This document shows, piece after piece, positions 36,377-44,986 of a stretch of 64,000 nucleotides of DNA; within the stretch, counting starts at the first letter, position 1; every line of letters starts with the position of its first letter. This stretch comes from Galbibacter mesophilus (GTDB lineage Bacteria > Bacteroidota > Bacteroidia > Flavobacteriales > Flavobacteriaceae): positions 310,001 through 374,000 of the forward strand of contig NZ_JAMQVC010000003.1 of assembly GCF_023721415.1 (NCBI RefSeq), in the 5' to 3' direction. The notes under the pieces are model-generated. The model was not told where the DNA came from. It did no database searches and saw nothing but the letters and a program-made list of their open reading frames with translations. A program made the translations under genes and the position numbers.

Positions 36377-37243
36377 ATGAGCATAAGAAACGATTTACGT
36401 TATAAATATTCAACATTAAATATTGCGGAAAAACTTATAGTAATAAATGTTGCTGTGTTTATTGTAAATGCATTGTTGGTATTTCTTCTCAGTCTTAACG
36501 CCAACTTTTTTGTACAATGGTTTGAGTTACCAAAAGGCTTTATGGATTTTTTAATCCAGCCTTGGTCTTTGGTTACATATTCTTTTTTTCATGGAGGGTT
36601 CATGCATATTTTCTGGAATATGATTTTGCTTTACTTTTCAGCAAGAATATTTTTAAACCTCTTTAGTTCTAAGTACTTTTTAAATGTTTACTTTTTGGGA
36701 GCTATAGCGGGAGGGGCGCTTTTTTTACTGAGCTACAATATTTTTCCGGCATTTTCTGGCGTAAACTCTCCTTTAATTGGTGCTTCGGCCGCGGTGATGG
36801 CAATTCTAATTTTTGTATGTACCTATATTCCCAACCAAGAGGTTAGGGTTATCTTTTTTAATGTGAAATTGTGGCATATCGGTGCATTATTCGTTTTGTT
36901 GGATTTAATTCAATTACCAATGGGGAATTCCGGTGGACATATTGCGCATCTCGGTGGCTCACTTTTAGGTTTTGTCTATGCAAAAAAGCTTCAGGAAGGA
37001 AAGGATATTGGTAGTGGTTTTGAAGGGTTGATGGATTCTTTTGTGAATCTTTTCAAAAGAAATAAAAAATCACCGTTAAAAACGGTTCATAAAAATAAAA
37101 AGCAGTCGGCTAAAAGTAATGGGATTTCCAAAAATGAACATCAAAAACAGATTGATGCTATTTTGGATAAAATAAGCAAAAGTGGCTACGAAAGTCTTTC
37201 CAAGGAAGAAAAAGATTTCCTTTTTAAGGCCGGAAAGGAATAA
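36377..37243 (+). CDS. Rhomboid-family intramembrane serine protease
   Basis: A 288-residue protein with about six hydrophobic helices. The catalytic Ser is in the GASAAVMAI motif and the His in GGHIAHLGGSLLG; the HGGFMHIFWNMILLYFSA segment is typical of the family. It cleaves membrane proteins within the bilayer. A basic cytosolic tail of about 80 residues follows. It is followed after 23 nt by an EEP-family gene, a common Bacteroidota pairing. Confidence 0.92.
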   Translation: MSIRNDLRYKYSTLNIAEKLIVINVAVFIVNALLVFLLSLNANFFVQWFELPKGFMDFLIQPWSLVTYSFFHGGFMHIFWNMILLYFSARIFLNLFSSKYFLNVYFLGAIAGGALFLLSYNIFPAFSGVNSPLIGASAAVMAILIFVCTYIPNQEVRVIFFNVKLWHIGALFVLLDLIQLPMGNSGGHIAHLGGSLLGFVYAKKLQEGKDIGSGFEGLMDSFVNLFKRNKKSPLKTVHKNKKQSAKSNGISKNEHQKQIDAILDKISKSGYESLSKEEKDFLFKAGKE

Positions 37244-37266
37244 AGAACAAAAACGAAATAAACTAT

Positions 37267-38280
37267 ATGAAGAAGCTTAACTGGATTGATAAAGGTATTT
37301 TCCTTGTAAATACAGTATTTGCTTTTTTGTTATTATTAAGTTTATTGGTCCCATACATTCCGATTAAATCCTTCCCTAGAATTGCTATTTTCAGTTTGGC
37401 GACGCCAATACTTATTATTCTAAACATATTATTTCTAATTTATTGGCTATTGAAATTAAAGCGCCCTTTTTGGCTCTCTTTTTTAGTTTTGCTCATTGGT
37501 TACCAACAGGTATTTTCACTTTACAAATTTTCGGGAACTGAGAATGTAGTAAGCGAATCGACTATTAAAGTTATGACGTACAACGTACGCGTTTTTGATG
37601 TGTATGAATGGATTGGAAGAAAAGGGGTTTTCGACGATATCAAAAATATGGTGGAAGAAGAAGCTCCAGATGTCTTGTGCTTTCAGGAGTTTTATCATAC
37701 CAAGGAAAATAAATTTAATGATTTTCAGTATCAATTTATTAAGTATAAAACCAAAGAGACCGGCCAAGCGATCTTCTCTAAATATCCCATTGTAAATAAA
37801 GGATCTTTAAACTTTCCGAACTCAGGGAACAACGCCATTTTTGCTGATATTGTTAAGGATAACGATACCATTCGTGTGTATAACTTGCATATGCAGTCTT
37901 TTCATATAAATCCGCAGGACGAAGAAATAACACAGGAGAATTCAGGGAAAATTGCTAGAAGAATGGGAGCTGTTTTTTCCAAACAACAAATTCAGACCGA
38001 TATTTTTGTATCCCATAAAGAGGAGTCTCCTTATAGAACAATTACGTGCGGCGACTTGAACAACAATCAATTTTCGGCCATTTACGATCAGATTAAGGGC
38101 AGCGATATCGATACTTTTGAAGAGCAGGGTAGTGGTACGGGAAAAACCTATTATTTTAAATATTTCCCTTTCAGAATTGATTTTGTTTTCGTGGATGAAT
38201 CAATTACCGTAGTTTCCCACAAAAACCGTTACGAATTACTTTCTGATCATTATCCTATTATCACACAATTACAACTGTAA
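37267..38280 (+). CDS. Membrane-anchored endonuclease/exonuclease/phosphatase (EEP) family protein
   Basis: A 337-residue protein with three N-terminal hydrophobic helices (residues 10-85) and a C-terminal EEP domain. EEP motifs are VMTYNVRVFD, DVLCFQEFY, CGDLNNNQFSAIYD and SDHYPIITQL, giving the metal-binding Asn/Glu/Asp/His set. Substrate could be DNA, a phospholipid or another phosphoester. Its end overlaps the convergent DUF6122 gene by 12 bp. Confidence 0.9.
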   Translation: MKKLNWIDKGIFLVNTVFAFLLLLSLLVPYIPIKSFPRIAIFSLATPILIILNILFLIYWLLKLKRPFWLSFLVLLIGYQQVFSLYKFSGTENVVSESTIKVMTYNVRVFDVYEWIGRKGVFDDIKNMVEEEAPDVLCFQEFYHTKENKFNDFQYQFIKYKTKETGQAIFSKYPIVNKGSLNFPNSGNNAIFADIVKDNDTIRVYNLHMQSFHINPQDEEITQENSGKIARRMGAVFSKQQIQTDIFVSHKEESPYRTITCGDLNNNQFSAIYDQIKGSDIDTFEEQGSGTGKTYYFKYFPFRIDFVFVDESITVVSHKNRYELLSDHYPIITQLQL

Positions 38281-38589
38281 TTTCATCAGAAGGCAATCAG
38301 TAATGTCGGCGATAATATGAATTACTAGTGCCAAACCGACTAATCGGGTCTTTTTGAAAAGCAGCAACAATAGATACAAAGGGATTATAAAATACGAATG
38401 GAAAAAATGAAAGCCTATACTGCATCGGTTAGCTTCAAAAATAGGGTTCGCCCATAAATGATCAATATCTATTACAATTCCCAATAACAAAATTACACTC
38501 ACTTTCATGAAATCTTTCCGATAGAAAACATAAGCGATTAAAATAGGGACAATGAAGTGAATTCCGTAATGGATAATGAATCGGAGCAT
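38269..38589 (-). CDS. DUF6122 small membrane protein
   Basis: A 106-residue, four-helix membrane protein (HYGIHFIVPILIAYVFYRKDF, IDIDHLWANPIFEANRCSIGFHFFHS). I recognise it as DUF6122, function unknown. The His/Asp pattern (IDIDHLW, HFFHS, HIIADITD) recalls metal-dependent membrane hydrolases of the LexA-binding/YdjM type; that is speculation. The ATG at 38589 is preferred because upstream in-frame codons run through the terminator of the next operon. Confidence 0.75.
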   Translation of the reverse strand: MLRFIIHYGIHFIVPILIAYVFYRKDFMKVSVILLLGIVIDIDHLWANPIFEANRCSIGFHFFHSYFIIPLYLLLLLFKKTRLVGLALVIHIIADITDCLLMKLQL

Positions 38590-38619
38590 ATTAATCTTTT
38601 TAAAGATGTAAAAATAAAA

Positions 38620-38659
38620 AAACCGTGGGGAAAGAGTATAAACCTTTCCTCCACGGTTT
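38620..38659 (-). terminator. Terminator of the zinc-type operon
   Basis: Stem AAACCGTGG with CCACGGTTT, continued by GGAAAG/CTTTCC with one bulge, and a T-run on the minus strand, about 20 nt after the AztD-like stop codon. Confidence 0.8.
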
Positions 38660-38680
38660 CTTGAGAACAAAACAAATATT

Positions 38681-39994
38681 TTAGTGGTCGTGACCTGGGT
38701 GTTGCTCCCCTTCAATAGAAAATCCATTTTTGTACATTCCCTCTACAGCATCTTCTAGCTCTATGGTGTGTACGTGATGTAATTCATCTATTTCCAATAC
38801 TTTAATTTGAGTTCTGTTTGGCGCTAATACATAAAGGAACTTATCAGAAGTAACCAAAACAGGACTAGCTTCTTCTTCAGGATCTTTAAATGCATAATCC
38901 CCAGAAGCTTTTTTAGATTCTACTTGAGGGATATCAGCAACTTCAATAGTACGCTCTACTAATTTGCTTCCAGTTAGGCCGTCGAAAACGATAATGTTGT
39001 TGCTAGCAGTATGAACGATAAAGTAAGAACCATCGAAGTTGAACATAGCATTGGCAACATCATTACCTGAATAAATGTTTTCAATGGTTTTATTCATTGG
39101 ATTAATCATGAATACACCAAGGTTTGCAGATCTTCCAAAGAACATATCAGAGTTGTCATGTCCTTTAACAGTACCCAACCAGTTTCCTGATTCCGCATTA
39201 AGACCATCTGCATTTGGAATTAAATCGATATTGTCTTTATCATCCACTAAGATGATACCATCTGTAGAACCAAAAACACCGTACTCTCCATTGGTTGCAT
39301 CACCGTGGATAACAGCTACTTCTACACCGCCATTGTCATCGATTACGTTACCTTGCGCATCGATAAATTTCACCATTTGTGGAAGTCCTCCTGGCTGACT
39401 GTTATTTTTAAAAGTAGCTGCAAACTTACCATTGTGCAATCTAAAACCAGCACCATGGTGAGCTACTGTGTTTTCTAATGCATAGGTCACAGGCTGGTAG
39501 GATGGAATTTCCAATTGCGCCTCGTCAATATGGGAGATAGAACCATCACCATCGTTAAAAACAAGAATATGTCCTTCAGAAGCTGTGAAATGCGTAGGAA
39601 GAACAGAGGTTAATTCTGCATTCGCCCATTTTGCTTGGTACTCGTGTCCGTGTTCGTCGTGATTAACGATTCCAGAATCGAAAAAGCGAACTTTTCCACC
39701 TTCACGGTCTACAACACCCAAATAACGACCTGAAGTAGTGGTGTAAAAACGCTCGCCACCTACAAAGTCTCCAGCAACTGTATGTTTTATTTCTCCGGAA
39801 TTGGCTTGCATTACTTCTAAGTTTCCGTCGTTAATAAGGGTAAGTCGCACCCAATCACTCTCCATTTCGGCAAAGTCTTCGTGATGATGATCGTCATCGT
39901 GCACATCACTGTCATCATCGCTACATGAAGCTATTAGAGCCACAGTTGCGAATAGGGCATACATTTTTAAAATTGATTTTTTCATGGTTTTCAT
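38681..39994 (-). CDS. His-rich AztD-like beta-propeller lipoprotein (zinc metallochaperone candidate)
   Basis: A 437-residue lipoprotein (LIASCSDDDSD signal). The mature N-terminus is a metal-binding-looking run DVHDDDHHHED, and the C-terminus ends HPGHDH. The body consists of blades with DGD/DN-rich turns (LVFNDGDGSISHID, AHHGAGFRLHNGKFAATFKN, VIHGDATNGEYGVFGSTDGIILVDD), resembling AztD, a periplasmic zinc chaperone. It closes an operon with a TonB receptor and a DUF4625-like lipoprotein, supporting zinc acquisition. Another ATG lies three codons downstream. Confidence 0.75.
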   Translation of the reverse strand: MKTMKKSILKMYALFATVALIASCSDDDSDVHDDDHHHEDFAEMESDWVRLTLINDGNLEVMQANSGEIKHTVAGDFVGGERFYTTTSGRYLGVVDREGGKVRFFDSGIVNHDEHGHEYQAKWANAELTSVLPTHFTASEGHILVFNDGDGSISHIDEAQLEIPSYQPVTYALENTVAHHGAGFRLHNGKFAATFKNNSQPGGLPQMVKFIDAQGNVIDDNGGVEVAVIHGDATNGEYGVFGSTDGIILVDDKDNIDLIPNADGLNAESGNWLGTVKGHDNSDMFFGRSANLGVFMINPMNKTIENIYSGNDVANAMFNFDGSYFIVHTASNNIIVFDGLTGSKLVERTIEVADIPQVESKKASGDYAFKDPEEEASPVLVTSDKFLYVLAPNRTQIKVLEIDELHHVHTIELEDAVEGMYKNGFSIEGEQHPGHDH

Positions 39995-40003
39995 TTTATA
40001 GGA

Positions 40004-40891
40004 TTAATTAAATTGATTTACAGTTATATTTCCATTGCTATCTTCAGCCCAAATCATTAGTTTGGCATCCGTTAGGCTACTAAAAAAAGCGGAGTCTCCG
40101 TCAAGCAAATCAGCAAGTTGAATTTCTTGAGCGTTTGGAAGGGCTTCCCCTTCGTTGGGTCTAAATTGATGAGGCCAGTTTGATTTTCCCCAGATACGTT
40201 CTTCTAAAATAGTGCCTTCCTGCGCTGGATTTTCTGCGTTAGGTTTTTGACTGAAAATCCATAGGAAAACAATTTCTGAAGAAGCTTTATGTTCTGTATT
40301 TTGATAAACACGGCCTCCAATGGCGTTATTCGCTATATCTAAATTGGTAACCGTAGCTTGAGGAGCATACATTGTGTTTAAGTATACCGTGGTGTGGTAG
40401 GTGCTGTTATCACCATAACTGGTTTGATTTCCTTCGACATCCGTAGCTTGGATAGAAAAATGATACGGACCGCTTAAATAAAGTTCCCCTTCTTTAATAT
40501 TTTCATTGCGTTCGTCAAGATAAATTTTCGATGAATAACTAAACTGTTTAGGGTCTTCAAAGTTTTCCGAACTAATTACCTCATTGTGAGTGAATAGTTT
40601 GAATGAAGGATTTCGTGCAAATGTAGATTTCCCATGGGTATGCCCATCAAATCCACTATGCACATTAATTTTAATTTCTTGGATACCAGTTTCATCGCTT
40701 ACTGAAAAATTTAGAGGAACTTCCTCTGTTTCTGGATCTGTTGTGAAAAAATAGGAGGGTTGAATGGCATCCACTCCTTGTCCGGCTCCAATTGCTGGTG
40801 CAGAAACATCTACGTCGTTGTTGTCATCTTCATTTAAACACGATGATAACAAAAACGTGCTGCATAAAATAATAGCGATTTGCTTTTTCAT
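40004..40891 (-). CDS. DUF4625-like lipoprotein
   Basis: A 295-residue lipoprotein (FLLSSCLNEDD signal). The mature part is immunoglobulin-like (VPLNFSVSDETGIQEIKINVHSGFDGHTHG, then GPYHFSIQATDVEGNQTSYGD), resembling DUF4625. His residues in HSGFDGHTHGKS could bind metal. Position between the TonB receptor and the AztD-like gene suggests a surface partner in metal capture. The ATG at 40891 is preferred since it begins the signal peptide; the frame is open 15 codons upstream. Confidence 0.78.
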   Translation of the reverse strand: MKKQIAIILCSTFLLSSCLNEDDNNDVDVSAPAIGAGQGVDAIQPSYFFTTDPETEEVPLNFSVSDETGIQEIKINVHSGFDGHTHGKSTFARNPSFKLFTHNEVISSENFEDPKQFSYSSKIYLDERNENIKEGELYLSGPYHFSIQATDVEGNQTSYGDNSTYHTTVYLNTMYAPQATVTNLDIANNAIGGRVYQNTEHKASSEIVFLWIFSQKPNAENPAQEGTILEERIWGKSNWPHQFRPNEGEALPNAQEIQLADLLDGDSAFFSSLTDAKLMIWAEDSNGNITVNQFN

Positions 40892-40944
40892 TTTTTTTGA
40901 TTTTTGGTTCAACATTATTTTTAAAGTTCTCATCATTTAAGAAG

Positions 40945-43329
40945 TTAAAGTGCAACAGGGATGCGCAGTGAAAACACAAAATTGCGGCCCTGTTCTGGCA
41001 GGTTTAAAAGTCGGTATCTACTTATGTGATTAAAATAAGCTGTATTGAAAAGGTTGTTTACGCTCGCATTGAATGTTAATTCCTGACTGTAAAGATTAAA
41101 TTTAAAGCCTACTCCAGCATTTACTAAAAAGCTGTCTGGAGTTTCACGTTCATTTCTATCGGTTCTGTTTTGTGCAAAATTGTACCTCCCAGAAAGGAAT
41201 ACGAAACCTTCGTTGAAAACTTTAGAGTTTGGTAAAATGCTATATTCAAGTTTACTGCCCACAGAAGCTTGGGGAGTTAACGGCAAGGGTAAATTGCTAT
41301 CAAGATTTAAATTTTGTACAAAGTCGGCCATCAAATCAGCCTTTAATCCGAATAAAAACTTATAACTGGAAGTCACTTCGAAACCGTTGAAAATAGCATT
41401 GTTTTGTCGGTACTCCCACAACGTTCCTCCAGTGGCTAAGGGAGAAAAGTTTCCGGTTGGCGCCAGATAGATATAGTTTTTGTAATAACCGTAGAAGAGG
41501 GCGGTTTCTAGGAAAAAGTTATTGGATTGGTGTAAGTATGTGAAATCCGCTTGAAACCCTCTTTCAATATCGAGATTGGAGTCTCCCAATTCATGCCTGA
41601 AATTTCCATGATGTACGCCGTTGCTCGATAATTCAATAGCTGTGGGAAAGCGAAAACTATTTCCTAAGTTAAGTTTTAAATGATTTTGATAATTCAACTT
41701 AAAAGTAACTCCGGCAGCGCCACTAAAATTATCAAAGTTTCTATCAAAGCTTGGTGTACGTTCTTCAAATTCCCCAGTAGGTTGTAACGTTCCGGGGTCG
41801 TAAAGAGGTTGTAAATGTTGTTCTACATCATAAGAGCCAAAATCGTAACGAATACCAGCATTTACAATCCATTTTTCAGAAATATCGAGAGACTGGTAGT
41901 GGTATAATCCCGTTTGAAAGCTTTCGTAAACAGGCAATAAGTATTCAAAACCGTCTTTGTTATTCTGCATGTATTGCAATTGACCACCAAATAATAATTG
42001 GTGATTTGGATTGGGATTCATTTCATAACGAATATTGGAAGTGTAGGTGTCCAAATAAAGGCCCAATGCCAAATTGGAATCAACTAAATCGGGAGAGATA
42101 CCGTGTGCCCCGGGGAAAGACATTTCCTCACGAATATTCCGTTGGTACCCTAAATCGATTTCCAATCTGTCAGAACCCAGAGAAATGGTAGTATTATTGG
42201 TTATGCTGTGATGTTGATTTTCCTGTCTTGGAACTTCAATATTTCGGTTGTCGCCTTGGTGTTCTAGGTTGTACGCTCTTGGAAGTCCGATAGCTCCCGT
42301 GAATATTCCAGCTTTTTGATTGAAACTGGAAACACGTAGGCTACTAATAATTTTATCCGATTGGTAACCAACAGTACCGCTAAAATGTAGTTCTTCGCCA
42401 GCGGTATTTTTCAGGCGATTGTCATAAATAGGTAGATTAAAACCGGCATAGGTAAATTCATCTGCGGGGACGGTATAATCGCCATAATCTTGATAGGTAA
42501 CCCTAGCGCTGCTAAACCAATTATTTTTCCTTCCTTTCCATTCCAAAGAGTTAGAATATGCGTAATTATTGGTTTGGAAGGATGAAATCAGTTCAATGGA
42601 ATTTCCATTTTCAGATAAAATAGAATTTTCTTCAATATTGATTACCCCACCAAGACCATCAGAACCAAATAGCAAAGAGGCCGGTCCTTTTATAATTTCA
42701 ACGTTCTCTACATCAAAGGGGTCTATTTCCAAGCCATGGTCGGCGCCCCATTGTTGTCCTTCTTGTTTAATGCCTCTGTTGTTAACCAAAACTCTGTTGA
42801 ATCCCATTCCTCTTATTACAGGTTTGGCAATACCCACACCTACATTCATAGTGTTAACGCCAGGAACCGCAGCCAACGCACCAGAGAATGTTCCTGTGTT
42901 GTGTTTTGCGATGAATTCTTCATCCAGCGTAATTACCGACTGCGAATTATCAATGGCTTTTTGTAGAACGCGGGAATGTGCAATAACTACTTCATCCAAA
43001 TCGGTGACGTTAGTTTGCATTTCAATTTTGAGAAGCTCGTTTTCTGTTGAATCGATTAATTTTACAATTTGCTTTTTATAGGCAATATGGGTCACCTCTA
43101 ACCATGATAGGCTATTGCGTTCTTCAACTTTTAAAGAGAAATACCCTTTATCATCTGTAAGTGTGTGTTGGTTATGGGGAAATGCTTTTATGGTAGCCGA
43201 TGCAATGGGTTGTCCAAATGAGTCATGAACATACCCTTTGATTTCTTGTGAAAACCCAAAAAGGAAATTTCCCACCATTGTAAAACAAATAATTAAACTC
43301 TTTAAATACTGATATTTTAGCTGCTGCAT
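40945..43329 (-). CDS. TonB-dependent receptor (probable zinc or metal uptake)
   Basis: A 794-residue outer-membrane receptor: signal peptide, carboxypeptidase-regulatory-like domain (about 29-110), plug (ALAAVPGVNTMNVGVGIAKPVIRGMGFNRVLVNN, GLEIDPFDVENVEIIKGPASLLFGSDGLGGVINI) and barrel ending VFSLRIPVAL. The plug region GQQWGADHGLEIDPF is seen in ZnuD- and Cu-type receptors. With an AztD-like propeller downstream, zinc is the likeliest cargo. A structured leader lies directly upstream. Confidence 0.88.
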   Translation of the reverse strand: MQQLKYQYLKSLIICFTMVGNFLFGFSQEIKGYVHDSFGQPIASATIKAFPHNQHTLTDDKGYFSLKVEERNSLSWLEVTHIAYKKQIVKLIDSTENELLKIEMQTNVTDLDEVVIAHSRVLQKAIDNSQSVITLDEEFIAKHNTGTFSGALAAVPGVNTMNVGVGIAKPVIRGMGFNRVLVNNRGIKQEGQQWGADHGLEIDPFDVENVEIIKGPASLLFGSDGLGGVINIEENSILSENGNSIELISSFQTNNYAYSNSLEWKGRKNNWFSSARVTYQDYGDYTVPADEFTYAGFNLPIYDNRLKNTAGEELHFSGTVGYQSDKIISSLRVSSFNQKAGIFTGAIGLPRAYNLEHQGDNRNIEVPRQENQHHSITNNTTISLGSDRLEIDLGYQRNIREEMSFPGAHGISPDLVDSNLALGLYLDTYTSNIRYEMNPNPNHQLLFGGQLQYMQNNKDGFEYLLPVYESFQTGLYHYQSLDISEKWIVNAGIRYDFGSYDVEQHLQPLYDPGTLQPTGEFEERTPSFDRNFDNFSGAAGVTFKLNYQNHLKLNLGNSFRFPTAIELSSNGVHHGNFRHELGDSNLDIERGFQADFTYLHQSNNFFLETALFYGYYKNYIYLAPTGNFSPLATGGTLWEYRQNNAIFNGFEVTSSYKFLFGLKADLMADFVQNLNLDSNLPLPLTPQASVGSKLEYSILPNSKVFNEGFVFLSGRYNFAQNRTDRNERETPDSFLVNAGVGFKFNLYSQELTFNASVNNLFNTAYFNHISRYRLLNLPEQGRNFVFSLRIPVAL

Positions 43330-43341
43330 AAAATCTTCTTT

Positions 43342-43456
43342 AGAGCTTGAAATAAGCTCTATTATTGCTCTTTAATTGAAAATTGAAATGGAGTTGACAG
43401 TGAAGCTTTTAGAGGCACTTTTTTCTTCTGAAAAAGCTAGGCTTTCCTTTGTCAAC
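43342..43456 (-). promoter_or_regulatory. Hairpin-rich leader of the TonB receptor gene
   Basis: A hairpin AGAGCTT-gaaat-AAGCTCT (43342-43360) sits 12 nt before the ATG. Further up, GTTGACA/TGTCAAC (43393-43399 with 43450-43456) encloses AGCTTTT/AAAAGCT (43404-43410 with 43432-43438), giving a long interrupted stem in the 278-bp gap. Confidence 0.45.
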
Positions 43457-43607
43457 AAAAAGTAGTCATGGGAAGTGATTGTGCTAGTTTATACCAAGAA
43501 ATAATACAATTATCCTTCTGAAAGTCAATTTTAGTATTGAAAGAAAAATAGATAAATGTAATCCCTGCCTTTATTTGAGACAGATTTTTGCTATAAAAAA
43601 GACGTAA

Positions 43608-43928
43608 CTATCCCCAGAAATTAAAAGGAGGAGGTTTGTTGTAGAAATAATCTAATAATAGAATTTTATGAAAAGGAGCTTCATAAGTAGTTAGCTGCAC
43701 CAAGGAATAATCCTCAATAATAGGAACAGTCGGACTTTCTGAAGCTATTTCTTGAAAATCAAGTGCTGTACTTTCATTAGTGGTGTTTATAAATGCGCAT
43801 AATTCGCAACTTTCCTGTTCACCCTCGTTAGTTGTATGCGAATATTCGTGCAAGTTTACTACGCGAAGCAGTGTAAATGCTAAAAGGAAAAAATAGGTAA
43901 GAAAATGTTTCCAGTTACTTTTTGGCAT
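43608..43928 (-). CDS. Small secreted His/Cys protein upstream of metal receptor
   Basis: A 106-residue protein with an N-terminal signal or anchor helix (FLTYFFLLAFTLLRVV). A short metal-site-like stretch NLHEYSHTTNEGEQESCELCAF follows, and the C-terminus is NKPPPFNFWG. Proteins of this look are common next to metal TonB receptors in Bacteroidota and resemble DUF2946-type proteins; that match is from memory. It is 278 bp upstream of the receptor on the same strand. Confidence 0.6.
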   Translation of the reverse strand: MPKSNWKHFLTYFFLLAFTLLRVVNLHEYSHTTNEGEQESCELCAFINTTNESTALDFQEIASESPTVPIIEDYSLVQLTTYEAPFHKILLLDYFYNKPPPFNFWG

Positions 43929-44133
43929 ATAAACTATTAAAAATCAATTCAGTATAAAATGATTTAAAAAATTTTTCAATTGCTCAATGCTAGTTTTTCA
44001 GATAGATGAGCTCTCAAAAATCGAAATGCGAAGATATAAACTCAAATTTAAATAAACGAGCATATAAGTGTTAAATTAAAATTTAAGACTGACTCTGTTT
44101 TAAAATAGTGTTGAATTTAGCCGTTAAAAAACT

Positions 44134-44249
44134 CCTTATCCTCAGAATAGTAATCAAAAGCTCCGAGAGCAGGAGCATAGGAACGGAGCGACGCGGATTT
44201 TTGATTGTGGTTTTTCGATTTAATAGTCGAAAAAATTCCTTGGATAAGG
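44134..44249. other. Structured intergenic element with three-way-junction pairing
   Basis: Outer stem CCTTATCC (44134-44141) with GGATAAGG (44242-44249). Within it is AATCAAAA (44152-44159) with TTTTGATT (44199-44206), enclosing GCTCCG (44160-44165) with CGGAGC (44184-44189). A separate hairpin TTTTTCGA (44211-44218) with TCGAAAAA (44227-44234) completes a three-way junction. It lies in a 412-bp region (43929-44340) with no supported gene. It could be a small RNA, a MITE-like repeat or a recoding/terminator cluster. Confidence 0.5.
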
Positions 44250-44340
44250 CGCCATTTTCTTTGTTTCGTTTCTTTTGGGCGAGCAAAAGAAATGAAAGGA
44301 GACTCTATGAATTGATAAATATTATATTTACCAACGCAAA

Positions 44341-44964
44341 TTAATATAGAGACTTGAGACTATCCAGATAATTAAGAGCATTGGTTCCTTCATTGAAAAG
44401 TAAATCCATACCGCTTAAATTTTCCAGAAACCCATGTTTTTCGTCGAATACTTGGGTGTAGGGGTCAAAATGATATAGTTTTTCGATTTTAGCGTTTACC
44501 AAATACCTAAAATCTTCTTCCTTTTTGTGTTCTTTAAAATATTCAGAAGTAAAAGAAAAATCAAGCTCCAGTTGAAAGCAATCAGCTAAAAGCTCCATAC
44601 TCTCCATATTCATATCGTATAGGAAAGTGTGCTTTTTTTCAAAAAAAGGAGCAAATTCATCTTCATAGAACTCAAAGAAAGGAGAGGTTCTATAAGCTGT
44701 TTGAATGGATTTCCAATGTTGTTTTTTCCAATCGAAACTATCTTCCAGTTTTACATCCTTATATTTTTGGTGACTATCACTTTTACTGTGTTTTATAGGG
44801 ATGGAAAGCATTTGTTTTCCATTCGGACTATAAATATAGGCTCGGTTGCGGTATGTCTGCTTCTGATAATTATCTTGCTTTTCAGCTACAAACATGCCAT
44901 CACAATTATTGATTACAACCCAATGTGCTACCGATGGAAAATATGTAGGATGTAAAACAGGCAT
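44341..44964 (-). CDS. WbqC-like family protein
   Basis: A 207-residue protein matching the WbqC family: N-terminal LHPTYFPSVAHWVVIN, YQKQTYRNRAYIYSPNGKQMLSIPI, DWKKQHWKSIQTAYRTSPFFEFYED. Some members work in polysaccharide synthesis, but the reaction is not established. It is the last gene of the parAB-dapB-lepB-wbqC row, 22 nt after lepB, an arrangement often seen in Flavobacteriia. Confidence 0.9.
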   Translation of the reverse strand: MPVLHPTYFPSVAHWVVINNCDGMFVAEKQDNYQKQTYRNRAYIYSPNGKQMLSIPIKHSKSDSHQKYKDVKLEDSFDWKKQHWKSIQTAYRTSPFFEFYEDEFAPFFEKKHTFLYDMNMESMELLADCFQLELDFSFTSEYFKEHKKEEDFRYLVNAKIEKLYHFDPYTQVFDEKHGFLENLSGMDLLFNEGTNALNYLDSLKSLY

Positions 44965-44986
44965 GGTTTACAATAAAATTGTCTAG

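Noticed and set aside
38590-38727. N-terminal extension of the DUF6122 gene
   Set aside because: The extra codons run through the terminator of the neighbouring operon; the ATG at 38589 starts the membrane protein.
44083-44344. Short frames on both strands in the gap before wbqC
   Set aside because: They overlap the structured element, are rich in Arg/Lys/Ser without a domain, and oppose each other.
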